A stretch of 46,276 nucleotides of DNA. Origin: Spirogloea muscicola (lineage: Eukaryota; Streptophyta; Zygnematophyceae; Spirogloeales; Spirogloeaceae). The stretch covers positions 1-46,276 of the forward strand of contig WELB01000014.1 of the NCBI GenBank assembly GCA_009602725.1, in the 5' to 3' direction. Position 1 is the first letter of the stretch, and every line of letters begins with the position of its first letter. This document shows positions 20,601-31,206 of the stretch, in pieces. A program made the position numbers and the translations under genes. Below the pieces are notes generated by a model that did not search any database, was not told where the DNA came from, and saw only the letters and a list, made by a program, of their open reading frames with translations.

Positions 20601-21430
20601 ATGGAGGCCAAATGGCCAAGTACAAAGGCAAGCACATCTAATGATCTACATAACCTACAGAGAGATTGACCCGCTCAACAACCACGGGTCAAAACACAAA
20701 GGTCACTAATCGATGCATGAATACTAGATGCCAGAAACGGAGCCCTTCTGCCACCAACTAGAGCTCGCCCAGCATTCTGGTGCAAGGCACTAGCCTGAGC
20801 ACGCTGCAAACAGGCCGAATCTTGTTGTCGCAAGAGCGACAAATATGCATCTGGCAAGCCCATCTCAGCCGGAAACACATCTGCACGTCCAGTGTAGCCT
20901 AGATTGGCAATGTTTTGAAGCAGTGTGGAAACGAGGACCCAGACAGCCATAGATGTCGATTGCCGCTGGCAGGAGCTGATCGCATTGGGGGTAATCGGAG
21001 TAGTGCCGCAGTTTTCTTTGTTCTGCACCGCCCACTGCATGCTCAGCGATGTGTGTCGATGCTGGGCCCTTGTATGCCTCCGTAACAACAACGTCGACCA
21101 GGGCCCGTGGTCCTCCACCAGGTTGCACGCCCACAACGTCAAGTGTGCGGCGATGATGACGTCCCTGGGCGTCCGTGGTGATAGGCATGATATTGTTGAC
21201 TTCCACGACCGCTCGGTAGCCGGCATCGCGCATCAAGCCCGCCAGGGCATCGCGAAGGAGATTGTGAATGCCCACCACTTCTGGTCCATTGGGGCATCTC
21301 AGCATGTGAGTGGCGAGCACAGCACCCTCTGCACGGATGCCGCACTCGCACTGGCGCACCCCAATCAGGCAGTTAGGTGGGAGGCCGAGAAAGACTTGAA
21401 GCGATGTCCAAAAGGCCTCTGATGCTGGAG
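20600..21430 (-). mobile_element. Non-LTR retrotransposon fragment, copy B (3' end only)
   Basis: Same 3' terminal part as copy A, same strand, about 5.2 kb away. The minus strand reads FWTSLQVFLGLPPNCLIG, the zinc knuckle CECG...THMLRC, GPEVVGIHNLLRDALAGL, GYRAVVEVNN, HHRRTLDVVGV, ALVDVVVTEAYKG and CDQLLPAAIDIYGCLGPRFH. A one-base deletion near 20925 shifts the frame, which then resumes as LLQNIANLGYTGRADVFPAE to ALVGGRRAP. Intact across the knuckle and nuclease-like motifs, it is less decayed than copy A but lacks reverse transcriptase. The tail at 20605-20740 matches copy A (GACCCGCTCA..AACCACGGGTCA). Confidence 0.87.
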
Positions 21431-22445
21431 GCGTTGGCGACGAAAAGAGAGAAGGCGCACAGGGCGCATGAACTGAAATGGAGGCCAATTCAAGCCGATA
21501 TATTGTTCAGGCAGAGTCTAGGGCAAACTGAAAAGAGGAAAGCTGTTCCAGAAGGGTGTCAAGGCTGTGAAAGAGAGAAAGACTCCTTTCAGTAGAGGGC
21601 GATGGCTGTAAAAATTGGGGCCAGCCCCGATTGTGAAACAGCACTCTCAAAGTAAGGTGATGGCCTCCGAGAGGCCAGCCCAAAAGAAGAGGAAATTGTT
21701 TCTGCGAAGTAGGCATCGGAATGAAAGAGGACAATGAACAAGGTCTGCCAAGGAGCCGCCAAGTGTGGGGTAGCGCCATAACGTCGTTGGCCTGCCGCAG
21801 CATACACAAAGAAATAGAAGGCGCGCGATTCGCATGACATGAATGGAGGCCATATCAAGCAAGCTGATAGACTATCCAGGAATATCAGGCAAGCTGATAG
21901 CCTATCCAGGAGTGAACAAGAGTAGTTTCATGCTTTTTGCGCCTTTCGGCCCTTTCAGACCTTGTTCATTTCTTTGGGCTGGCCTCTCACAGCCATGCAA
22001 TGCGTTTTGAAGAGCTGGTTCTCCAGGCAGAAGCAGAGATAAAGAGTGGGGCAACAACAGAACGAAGCCCTATGATGAGGGAGGCTAAGGAATAAAGAAA
22101 TAGCTCTTTCAACTGTAAGGCATTGGCTGTGAGAGGCCAACCCAAAAGAGAAAAGAAGGTCTGAAAAGGTAACCGTGCACAAACTGGCTGAAGGGGGGCC
22201 TTCAGTACCTTAAGGAGAGCAGGCGCGCGGCGCGCATGATATGCAAGGGTGGCCAAATCAAGCCAATACATTATTAAGGCAAAACGACTCCGAGATAATG
22301 AAGAAGATTGAGCTCTTCCCAAGAGGAGTTGGTGGTAATGGTGAAAGTCCAGCCCAAAGGAAGATGCTCTCCTGGAGGGGACGACTCCTGTGAAAACCAG
22401 TTGAAGAGGTAATGGACAAGATCCAAATGGAAGCTCCAAAACGGA
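21430..22445. repeat. Dense cluster of R1 repeats
   Basis: At least five R1 units: 21577-21620 (GTAGAGGGCGATGGCTGT), 21645-21690 (GAGAGGCCAGCCCAAAAGAA), 21956-22018 inverted (GGCTGGCCTCTCACAGCC), 22098-22175 and 22311-22400. Three copies of the module 'gcgcatga...ggaggccaattcaagcc' lie at 21456-21495, 21808-21850 and 22214-22265. A 30-bp tandem duplication is at 21852-21911. No coding signal. Confidence 0.75.
21852..21911. repeat. 30-bp tandem duplication
   Basis: Two adjacent units, each starting ATATCA and ending CTATCCAGGA, differ at two positions. Confidence 0.9.
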
Positions 22446-23104
22446 AGCGCCAATTGCTCAGCAGAATGAATGGCTACTGTACTGTGAATGGAGGAGAAGC
22501 TCTACCAGAATCCTCTTGAATTTGCAACTATGGCTACAGAAGCAGAGACCAATAAGATCAGCCAACAGATTGGCAATCACAAGTATTAATACCCCTCAGC
22601 CACCTATCTTTGCATGTCCACATGGATACACCTGTCACTCTGGTGGGACCTGACTGAAGAGTATGTGAATGCATCAAGCTGCTGTGTGGACTTGCTGTTA
22701 CACTGTAAGATTCACAATTGATCACCACGGCTGAAACCTTCCAACTATCAATAACATGTGAACACCAAAGCCATGATGTGACAAATTACACCACACTGTT
22801 ACAGTAAAGCGTGAGGCGCTGTTGTCATCAAGTTCTTTTGTTACTAAAGAAACATACTTAGACGCTCTCTTAACTAAATAACATCTACAGACACTAAAGG
22901 GATCACAATGCACTGTGTATGCCCGGCCCATCAGCAGGGGCTGCAGTCTGCACTCCAAAGAGGGCAGGGGCTTGAACTCGTCCTATCCATCAGCAAGCCC
23001 CACCAATCAGCAGCTAGGCCTGAGCCAAGGTGATGTACACTCAATGAAGAAGAGAAATGCAGGACCTAGAGGTCCTTGAGTCCCATCTTATGCCCAAGAT
23101 TGCA
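22446..23104. other. Intergenic DNA 3' of ALB3
   Basis: No supported gene, repeat or RNA. It presumably includes the ALB3 3' UTR at its right end. Confidence 0.45.
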
Positions 23105-26100
23105 TCAAACTGTCCTTTTGGACCGCTTGGACCGTTTACTCCTCTTTGCTGCCGGGTTAGACGTGGCACCGCCATTGGTAGCTCCCACCTGACAAAAGCT
23201 TGTGATTGAGTTATATAAAGCTGAAGTATCTCGAACATCAGATGTACTGGATGAAGAGAAACAACAGCACAACCCACACCACATGGCTATTCTGCCTGAG
23301 ATGCAAGGCGGCCTAGTCGACACATAGAGGCGAGATTGAAGTAGCTGCCAATCTACAATTCGGTTGTCTGACGAATATGCAAGCCGCAAGAACCATATCA
23401 ACAATATAAACAATAGAAAGGCAAACAATCCCTTGTTTGCCTGATTATCCCCAGCCCTCACCCTGGCTGGCGCGACATCTGGAACAGCGAACTCATCATC
23501 ACCATCCTCCTCGTCCTCTCCATCATCGCCACCCTCGTCCTCTACGTGTGCGCTCTGCTGCTGCTGCTGCTCTCTCAACAACCTCTCTCTATTTTCCTGC
23601 GCTCTCATTGCTGCAGCCTTGGATGCCTCCTCAGCAGCTTGCCTGGCTGTGGCCTTCTTTACTTGCTCGGCCTCTTTTAGTTGCCGGAACCTACAGCATG
23701 CCAAGGTGACGATTGTCAGCTCACACTACTTTGTATTGCAAATAGTACCGACTGCAGTGTTCAGCTCTTGTATATATCCATTTTTGCAGAAGTCAAAGGT
23801 GAGAAATGAACAGCACGTCTTTCATACCCAGACACAAGCAATAAACCACTCAGTAGCCTTTGGAAACTCTGAACACCTGTCTGGTTGGATAGCCAACAAT
23901 ATGACCTGGAACTTACCTCTCACCCCGTTGCCTCTCCTTCTCACTATCTGTTGCAATCTGGCCGGATCTGCGAGCTTGACCCACATCGATGATGTCCGCA
24001 ACATCGGTCGTGAGGACATTGGCGGCTCCTCCCATCTTTCTCAAGTATACCTGTTGGGCTGTGCTAAGAAGGTTGTTGGTGAACCTGTACAAGCAACCAC
24101 ACAATGAGATTAGAGATGCAATAAGAACACATATGATATACACATCCTGCTGAGCATCTTAAAGTAATACATGCTGCTGTTGTGGCGCTACACAAATATT
24201 GGTATGGGTGTACAGCAAGTGCAATAAGCTGCTTTGGTAGGAGGCTCACCAGTACAGGCTAAGACCTGATGGCACTGACAGGGAGAAATAACCAATCATA
24301 AGTGGGAGGAACTTCAATATGGCCTGTGTATTTTTTTGGGCAGGGTCGTCACTCTGCACGATGCAAGAACAACAAATCTAGTCAAGCAGGACAAAAGATG
24401 GCTCTCATGTGGCCAGATCACAGCATGCAGTCTCACAAGCAGGTGGGGAGGTAACAGACACCATCAGCCTTATCATGTAAGACTCACCTGTGCAGTCTGC
24501 ATCATCTGCATGCTGTAGTACTGCGATGCCACAAGGAGCACCGGAAGGACCAGATATGCAGCCGTGTCTTGCCACCCAAGCGGAGGGGCTCCATCCTACT
24601 CAGAGATCAGAACAGCCATCAGGATGTCATCTGCAGTCACTCTGTGCGTCTGGATAGCACTGCTTGCCAGTCTCGCTAAGAAAGTCTTGTAGGTGCAACT
24701 TTGCCTGGTTAAAAGTATGTTGCCTATGAGCACTTGCGTAAGGCAGCCAGACTGCAGCTGTATCTAAGCATGCATACTGATTTTGGACAAAGAAGGCCAC
24801 AGGTGCTCACCACAAATGGGAAAAGCCATGAGATTCCAGTACCAGCTTGCCTTGCTGCAATGCTTGTCGGGCCAGCCAATGATGGAATCCAGAAGAAGCC
24901 TTCTGTCAAGACTCCCTGCCATGCACAAGAAACAATGCACAGGTGACCAGATGCCTTGTCAACACTCCCTGTCAAGGGCCAGACCAGGTCGCAAGTTGGA
25001 CAGAAAAATGTTCACAAACATGCAGGGCAAAGCTTAGCGCAGCCCCTGCTTTGAGATTGTCCTTGTAGGGCTTGATCGTTTCAAATGCTAAACTCTGCCA
25101 GAATTTCCAATCTGCTCAACACAGTCGTCCAGTCCAAGCCAAACTTGCACGTACCTCATTAGCAACATTGCTCAAAGCTCGATAGAGTCCAATCCAGATT
25201 GGGAGAGTTGCAAGAGTTGGCAAGCAACCTGGAGCTCGTAAACAGTGAAAGTATCAGTGCCAAGCACTAAGGGCATCTGAAGTAAGAGTGTGACACATGA
25301 CCTCTGAAGCCGTAATATTGCAGACAGAGAAGCTGCAGAGCCGCAGGCCATCGGTGTTACCTATCCTGGTTAAGTACTTCCTAGGCTTGCACAGTCAACC
25401 AGCCTGAACAGCATTGCACTTGTTCGCACTTGATCACACCCATTATGTGAACCACCTTGGACGGAAATGGGTGAACACAAGGGAGCTGTTTGCTGAAAGA
25501 TGTATGCTGAAAGCCAACCTGCCAATGGATTTACGCCAGCCTGCTTGTACAAGCGTGCTGTCTCCAGCTGTATCCTTTCCTGCCACCAGCTCACAGAGGC
25601 AAAACTCTTCATCACCTAACTGCCACTAAAGAGCTTACATCTGACCAAAGGATTGATGGACTTCAGGCTGGGATATTGGCGCTGTTCAAAACTCCACCAG
25701 TAGATCAGCAACCAGAGTATCAGCATAGCCAGGATCAAGCACAAGCTCAACACCTGCCCTTATCTAGGGCACTCTGCAGAGGGCACCCAAGCCACATTAA
25801 GGAGACAGAGCCTGCACCGTCTGTTGAGGACAACAATACATACCTGCTCGCCTTTGTACCTGGCCTGGATGGCCTTGATCTTTGGCTGCAGGCTCTGCAT
25901 TGCCAGGGTCGACTCAACCTGCAACTCCACACAAAGCCACATCAAGAGTACGGCCTTTCGTAAAAGGTTGCGATGTGACTCCCAGTAAAATAACTGTCTG
26001 TGCTATATCCTGCTGCAGTAGCCAACGATGGTGTGAGGGTTGTGAGCTTGTACGGGGCAACCCAAGGAGAAGACACAAAGCTAAGCATGCCGCTAAAGGC

Positions 26101-27165
26101 TTGCCACTGTCTGCAGAGTGTGGCATGCACAAGTGGGCTTTTGTGAAGCACTGCCACTGAGGGATAAGCAAGGCAAGCACACACTGTGAGAGAAAGAGAC
26201 ACTGTGAGGATGAGACAATTGGGATTCAGTATTGGGGGCAACAACCCTACACCAGACTGCTGCAAGCCAGGGTACCTGCTTCTTCGTCAGAGGATATGTT
26301 GCAGCCTTCACGAGGATGGTGAGGAGGATAATAGAGAAGCCATATGCATACGGAATATGCACAGCGGATATGCCACCCTCCAGCAGCTGCACAGCAGGGG
26401 AATGTGATGTTCACTTGATTGCCAGGTTGGTTGTAACGTGGCCTTACGACAGACAGGTGTTGCCACTTGAGGTAAGCAACATTTAATCTGGACTTAAACA
26501 AAGTTGCAACTGATGCTAATAGGAGCCATGCAGCACTACATGCTGCAGTGCAACTTGGGATAGCTTGACAGCAGAGTTGGCAGCTCTTACGCCTGTCCAA
26601 GACACATGATACAGAGGGCTACAAGAAGCGCCATGGCATCAATAACCACTACACTCACAGCCTCTTTCGATGGACTCTGTCAGGACAATCGCAGGACTTG
26701 GGGAGGTCTGCAGCCTATGCTGACCTTCAGAACCCACTCCAGAGAATCCGTGACACCAGACAGCCAGTCGCTCTGCTTCACAACGGCAGCGGCGGCATCG
26801 GTGGCTGAGGCGGCCGCGCCGCCTGCAGACGCCGCCGCAGCGGCGGCGGCATCTGCAGCGGACGAGGCAGCCCCAGCCGCTGCATCGACCACGCCGCCTG
26901 CTGCGTCGGCAGTGGCATCCGCTAGGACGAGAGCGCGGCTGACGACGCTCTCGAGCATTCGGCCATGAGTATCCAACAAGGCCCTGGCGACGGGCAGCCT
27001 GCTGGCGGAAGCGGCATGGCGCGCAGAGAGTGGCCGGCGAAGGAGGCCGCCGGTCCCACGGCCAAACGTGCGGAGGGAGCCGACGGAGGCGGCGGCGGGC
27101 CGCGCGCAGCGCAGGCTCGGCGGCGAGGAGAGGCAGCGCGATGGCGCGGCGGCGGCGGCGGAGGC
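23105..27165 (-). CDS. ALB3: ALBINO3 thylakoid membrane protein insertase (YidC/Oxa1/Alb3), 5' end in assembly gap
   Basis: ALB3 inserts light-harvesting proteins into thylakoids with cpSRP. Exons (minus): >27165-26725, 26386-26276, 25918-25844, 25579-25519, 25228-25155, 24915-24811, 24595-24488, 24353-24250, 24084-23917, 23690-23462, 23188-23105. All phases agree, giving 372 aa after exon 1 and at least 147 codons of exon 1. Membrane core: AYGFSIILLTILVKAATYPL, VESTLAMQSLQPKIKAIQAR, QAGVNPLAGCLPTLATLPIW, GFFWIPSLAGPTSIAARQ, TAAYLVLPVLLVASQYYSM, FLPLMIGYFSLSVPSGLSLY. The stromal tail has GQARRSGQ and the terminal KRSKRSKRSKRTV, matching basic motifs known to bind cpSRP43 in plants, with an acidic linker between them. 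The N-terminus (SLRTFGRGTGGLLRRPLSAR) looks like a transit peptide, followed by an Ala-rich linker of about 45 residues. No ATG is visible before the gap. Confidence 0.97.
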
Positions 27166-27911
27166 NNNNNNNNNNNNNNNNNNNNNNNNNNNNNNNNNNN
27201 NNNNNNNNNNNNNNNNNNNNNNNNNNNNNNNNNNNNNNNNNNNNNNNNNNNNNNNNNNNNNNNNNNNNNNNNNNNNNNNNNNNNNNNNNNNNNNNNNNNN
27301 NNNNNNNNNNNNNNNNNNNNNNNNNNNNNNNNNNNNNNNNNNNNNNNNNNNNNNNNNNNNNNNNNNNNNNNNNNNNNNNNNNNNNNNNNNNNNNNNNNNN
27401 NNNNNNNNNNNNNNNNNNNNNNNNNNNNNNNNNNNNNNNNNNNNNNNNNNNNNNNNNNNNNNNNNNNNNNNNNNNNNNNNNNNNNNNNNNNNNNNNNNNN
27501 NNNNNNNNNNNNNNNNNNNNNNNNNNNNNNNNNNNNNNNNNNNNNNNNNNNNNNNNNNNNNNNNNNNNNNNNNNNNNNNNNNNNNNNNNNNNNNNNNNNN
27601 NNNNNNNNNNNNNNNNNNNNNNNNNNNNNNNNNNNNNNNNNNNNNNNNNNNNNNNNNNNNNNNNNNNNNNNNNNNNNNNNNNNNNNNNNNNNNNNNNNNN
27701 NNNNNNNNNNNNNNNNNNNNNNNNNNNNNNNNNNNNNNNNNNNNNNNNNNNNNNNNNNNNNNNNNNNNNNNNNNNNNNNNNNNNNNNNNNNNNNNNNNNN
27801 NNNNNNNNNNNNNNNNNNNNNNNNNNNNNNNNNNNNNNNNNNNNNNNNNNNNNNNNNNNNNNNNNNNNNNNNNNNNNNNNNNNNNNNNNNNNNNNNNNNN
27901 NNNNNNNNNNN
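27166..27911. other. Assembly gap (746 N)
   Basis: Undetermined bases. The gap hides the start codon of ALB3 (leftward) and the start of the RS/CCCH gene (rightward), so the two are probably divergent from a shared promoter region. Flanks are very GC-rich. Confidence 1.
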
Positions 27912-29866
27912 CGCGGCTCAGCTGGTGCCGGCCGGCGCGGCCGACGGCTTCCCGGCCGGCGAGCAGCCCGACGCGCAGCCCGACGCCAAGCAGACGGCCG
28001 TGCAGGACGCCGCGGTCGCGGACGCGGACGGCAACGGCCACGACAAGGGCCCGGCCGACTCGCCTGGCATCCAGGACCGGAGCCGGAGTCGGAGCCGAGA
28101 GCGGAGCCGGAGCCGGAGCCGGAGCCGGGAGCGGAGCCACGAGCGGCGGGCGGGCGACGGGCACGCGGCCAGCGCCGACGGCGACGCCAAGGACCGGAGG
28201 GAGTCCCCTCGGCGGGCGCAGGAGCCCACCGCGGCCCTGGAGCACCCAGCGGGCGTGACGGACTTCGCCAGCCCTGCCGATCGGCACGGTTATGGGACCC
28301 ATGCGGATGAAGCTGCCGATGCTGGGGACTACATTGCAGCAGGAGCTGCAGCTGATGCTGCGGCTGCGGCTGCAAACTTTGCCTCTGCTGAGAATCCCTA
28401 TGGAGCGTATAGCCAGTATATCACCAAGTCATTGCCCAGCCAAGCTAGTTACTACATGGAGGCTCAGAATTGGCAGGTGCGATAGGAACCTTCTTTGATC
28501 AGAGGGACAGAAGGCCAAAATCAGTGGTTTTGCATAATGCAGAGGAGAAGGTTGTCTGCTAGAACATGCTTGGCCCTGATGCTGCAGGTCTTGCTCGCTT
28601 GCTCAGGTGACAGGCGACAGAGGTGCTGCTGCTGCTGCCTTTACTGAGCAAGCCTTCCCTGGGGTAAGTATCTCTTCTGTACTTGTTGGACTTGACAGAA
28701 ACCTCTGTACTTGTCTTTGACTGCAAGTATGTCTTCACCCGCCTTTCACCAAGGTTGCCCTACCAAGCCTCAGTCCTGCAGGTCACTATCTGTTACTTGC
28801 TATTGTTGAGAATATAACATGTGAGGGAGCACTGTTGAGGAAGACGCTTGGCAAGCTGGGTCGTTTGTATTCAGCAGGGTCCTCAGCGAACATGAGACAA
28901 TGTTCGATAAGCTGATGCTTGTCAATGAGTACCTATTGAGTGCAGCGGGAGGTTTGCAGAGACTTCCTTCAGGGCCGCTGTGCAAGAGGCACCGGTTGCA
29001 GGTCTGGCATTGAAGCTCCTCAATATGATCGTTCTGATCTCTAGCTACCCTTGACCTGGAAGAGTGCATTTGCATTGCAGACCATGGTCAGGGTGCTAAG
29101 TTTGCGTGAATACAGAAGTGTAGTTTTGCAAGCAGTGCTTGTCTGCTCCTATAACACGGATGTGACTTGCTGTCAAAAACCAAAACAATTCCTCTTGTTG
29201 CAGGTATCTCCACCAAGCTCCTGAGCGAGGATTTGTGGAGCCAGAGGTGCGAGGTTTTTCCTTGGTCACTTACACTTACAGATGGCGCACGTAGGTTCTT
29301 TGACTGTGCCGTTACGTAGGTCGTGGCTATAATCTATCATATGTGTACCTTTTGGGCCTCTCTGCTAGCTTGTCAGAGCAAAGCTTGAACTTTAAGGTGC
29401 CCTTCTGAGACGAAGTCCAAGGCAACAACAACTCATGAGGCGGAATTTGTTACGCGCTATGCAGCCCTGCCGAGACTTCCTCGTGGGGAGGTGTATGAGA
29501 CCCTACTGCCGTTACTTACATGCGGGCGCACCTTTGTGTCGGGACTTCTTCAATGGCTTTTGTTCACGAGGCACAGAGTGCCGGTAAGCTTCCCATGCCT
29601 TTGCTAACAGCCTCCCTGATGAGGCCATTGCTAGTCAGCGTCAGCATTGTTTAGTTGGTCACGAACCGTGCAAAGATTTCTCCTGACATTGGTAAGTCTT
29701 ACTTGTCAAGGCAAGCGCAACTTAGTACATGGTGTCACCATGGGGCTGTACATGTTGCTTGTCATGAAAGTCAAGTGGGTCCACTTGTAATTCTTTAAGT
29801 GGTCTGTCTTGCCATTGTGCATGCAGGCTCTCTCACGTTGAGCACATTCGACGGCCTAATTACTAG
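27912..29866 (+). CDS. RS-rich protein with tandem CCCH zinc fingers, 5' end in assembly gap
   Basis: Supported exons: 27912-28476 (5' end in the gap), 28607-28663, 29397-29583 and 29827-29866. At least one exon between 28664 and 29396 is unresolved, because a phase-1 end is needed before 29397. The first exon has an arginine-serine block at about 28078-28146 (RSRSRSRERSRSRS type), typical of splicing-associated proteins, then an Ala-rich region with QYITKSLPSQASYYM. The third has CRDFLVGRCMRPYCRYLH (C-x7-C-x4-C-x3-H). A second finger, CRDFFNGFCSRGTEC, is completed across the splice by RLSH (C-x7-C-x5-C-x3-H), ending HIRRPNY. The final phase match puts the last His in the right place. Such proteins bind RNA. 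An mRNA-processing role is inferred from the domains. The spacing resembles ZC3H10 or MBNL-like fingers. Confidence 0.75.
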
Positions 29867-30934
29867 TTGTGTCCATGCACCAGCTACGTACATCAGATGC
29901 CTGCTCAGCTGCCCTGACAACCACCACCACTTGCAAAGGATGGACGACCACACGCAAGTAGCCGCGTTGAGGAACTACGAGATTTGTGTGCGCGCGCCTC
30001 AGGGACTCTGCTGTCTCAGAAGCCTCATAGGCCCCAAAAGCTCCAAAAGCTTGACAGCTTATGAAACCATCCATTGTTTCAAGAAAGTCATAAAATTCAT
30101 GACCAGTAGGTGTCTTTGGTCTCAGTGTCTTCAAGCGGCTTGCTTGCATATTTGAAGTCATTGCGGCGGCACAGCCTTGTGTGCAGCAATGAGCAAGCGC
30201 TTGCATAGAAATAGCTATTTGCTTTGTCATGAACATCGTTTGTGCACAGCACGCAAGCTGAGCCTTGTGAAAGCCCGCAGTGCTTGCTTAATGGTCCCAG
30301 GCTTGTGGGTACTGGGTTTCCCCGGTTGGGCTGTCTGTGACGAACCTCAGTGACAGGCGTAAGCCGAGCTTTTGTGATCCTGTGTTGAGAGGTGTCAACT
30401 TCCACAGTGCAAAAAGAAGACTTGCCCGTCAAATATGGTGCATGCACAGGAGAATGGTTGTGTGGAGTTGCAGCAAGCTGTTGGGGTTCTGGATTGGCTG
30501 CTGCCATGCCTTGATATTGCGCCCATATGGCCTCCTACTTGGCTGAGCGCCAAATATGCTGAGCACGAGGGGTGCACAAGCACTGGTTATCTCATTGCCA
30601 CACATCGACTGACCAGAAGAGCTTCGTCTATTGCACTACACTGGCGCCAAGACAGATGTCATGGCTTGGCATGGCGCCCTTAGCTGGTACTAATGTCTGG
30701 GTCATGGCTGTGGACGATTTGAGACCGGCTGCATCTGGTTGATCACACAATACGGCCATTGCTCGAGTGTACTCGGTGGGACACTGCAATATTTAGGGAT
30801 GATTCGGCACTCTGCATGCAGCAGCTGCTCATAGGACAGCGGCGGCCTGATGCTACGCCGCCGCAGGTGCGGTCCTGAATGCAGCAGCATGTCAGTGCGA
30901 ACCGGCGCCGTAGGTGGCAGTGGAATCATGCGCT
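29867..30934. other. Intergenic DNA
   Basis: It starts with the 3' region of the CCCH gene. No supported coding region or RNA. The right end may extend retrotransposon tail C leftwards, but similarity before 30935 is too weak to call. Confidence 0.4.
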
Positions 30935-31145
30935 GCGGCGGCGTCTGGGCACCAGAAAGCTGGTCGAGCCTTAGCTGGTGGTACAAGGGCTTGTCAAGTT
31001 GCCGTCCGGAATTCGGGCATCAATTAGCGGCCTCTATGTGCTGACTCGTGGTTAGTGAGCGGGTCAGCTTAGCAGCAGGTGATGTACATCTTCCAATGAG
31101 CTTGCCTTCGTACTTGGCCACCCAGGCCCTCCACCATGCAGTATA
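30935..31145 (+). mobile_element. Solo retrotransposon tail, copy C
   Basis: Plus-strand match to the minus-strand 3' ends of copies A and B: GCACCAGAAAGCTGG..GAGC (end of the coding part), GTGGTACAAGGGCTTGTC, CTGACTCGTGGTTAGTGAGC, GGGTCAGCTTAGCAGCAGG, then GCCTTCGTACTTGGCCACC. Only the last few codons and the 3' UTR are present. Confidence 0.75.
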
Positions 31146-31206
31146 TACTTTTTATCACTCAAGATATGCTCAATCCGCTGAAAGACATGACCATGACTTG
31201 ACTAAG

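Noticed and set aside
20925-21422. Plus-strand 165-codon frame over retrotransposon copy B
   Set aside because: It is the antisense of the nuclease-like coding region. The minus strand carries the recognisable knuckle and VDVVVTE motifs.
26639-28375. Very long minus-strand and plus-strand open frames spanning the gap
   Set aside because: Their length comes from 746 undetermined bases. Only the flanking parts supported by ALB3 and the RS/CCCH gene were kept.
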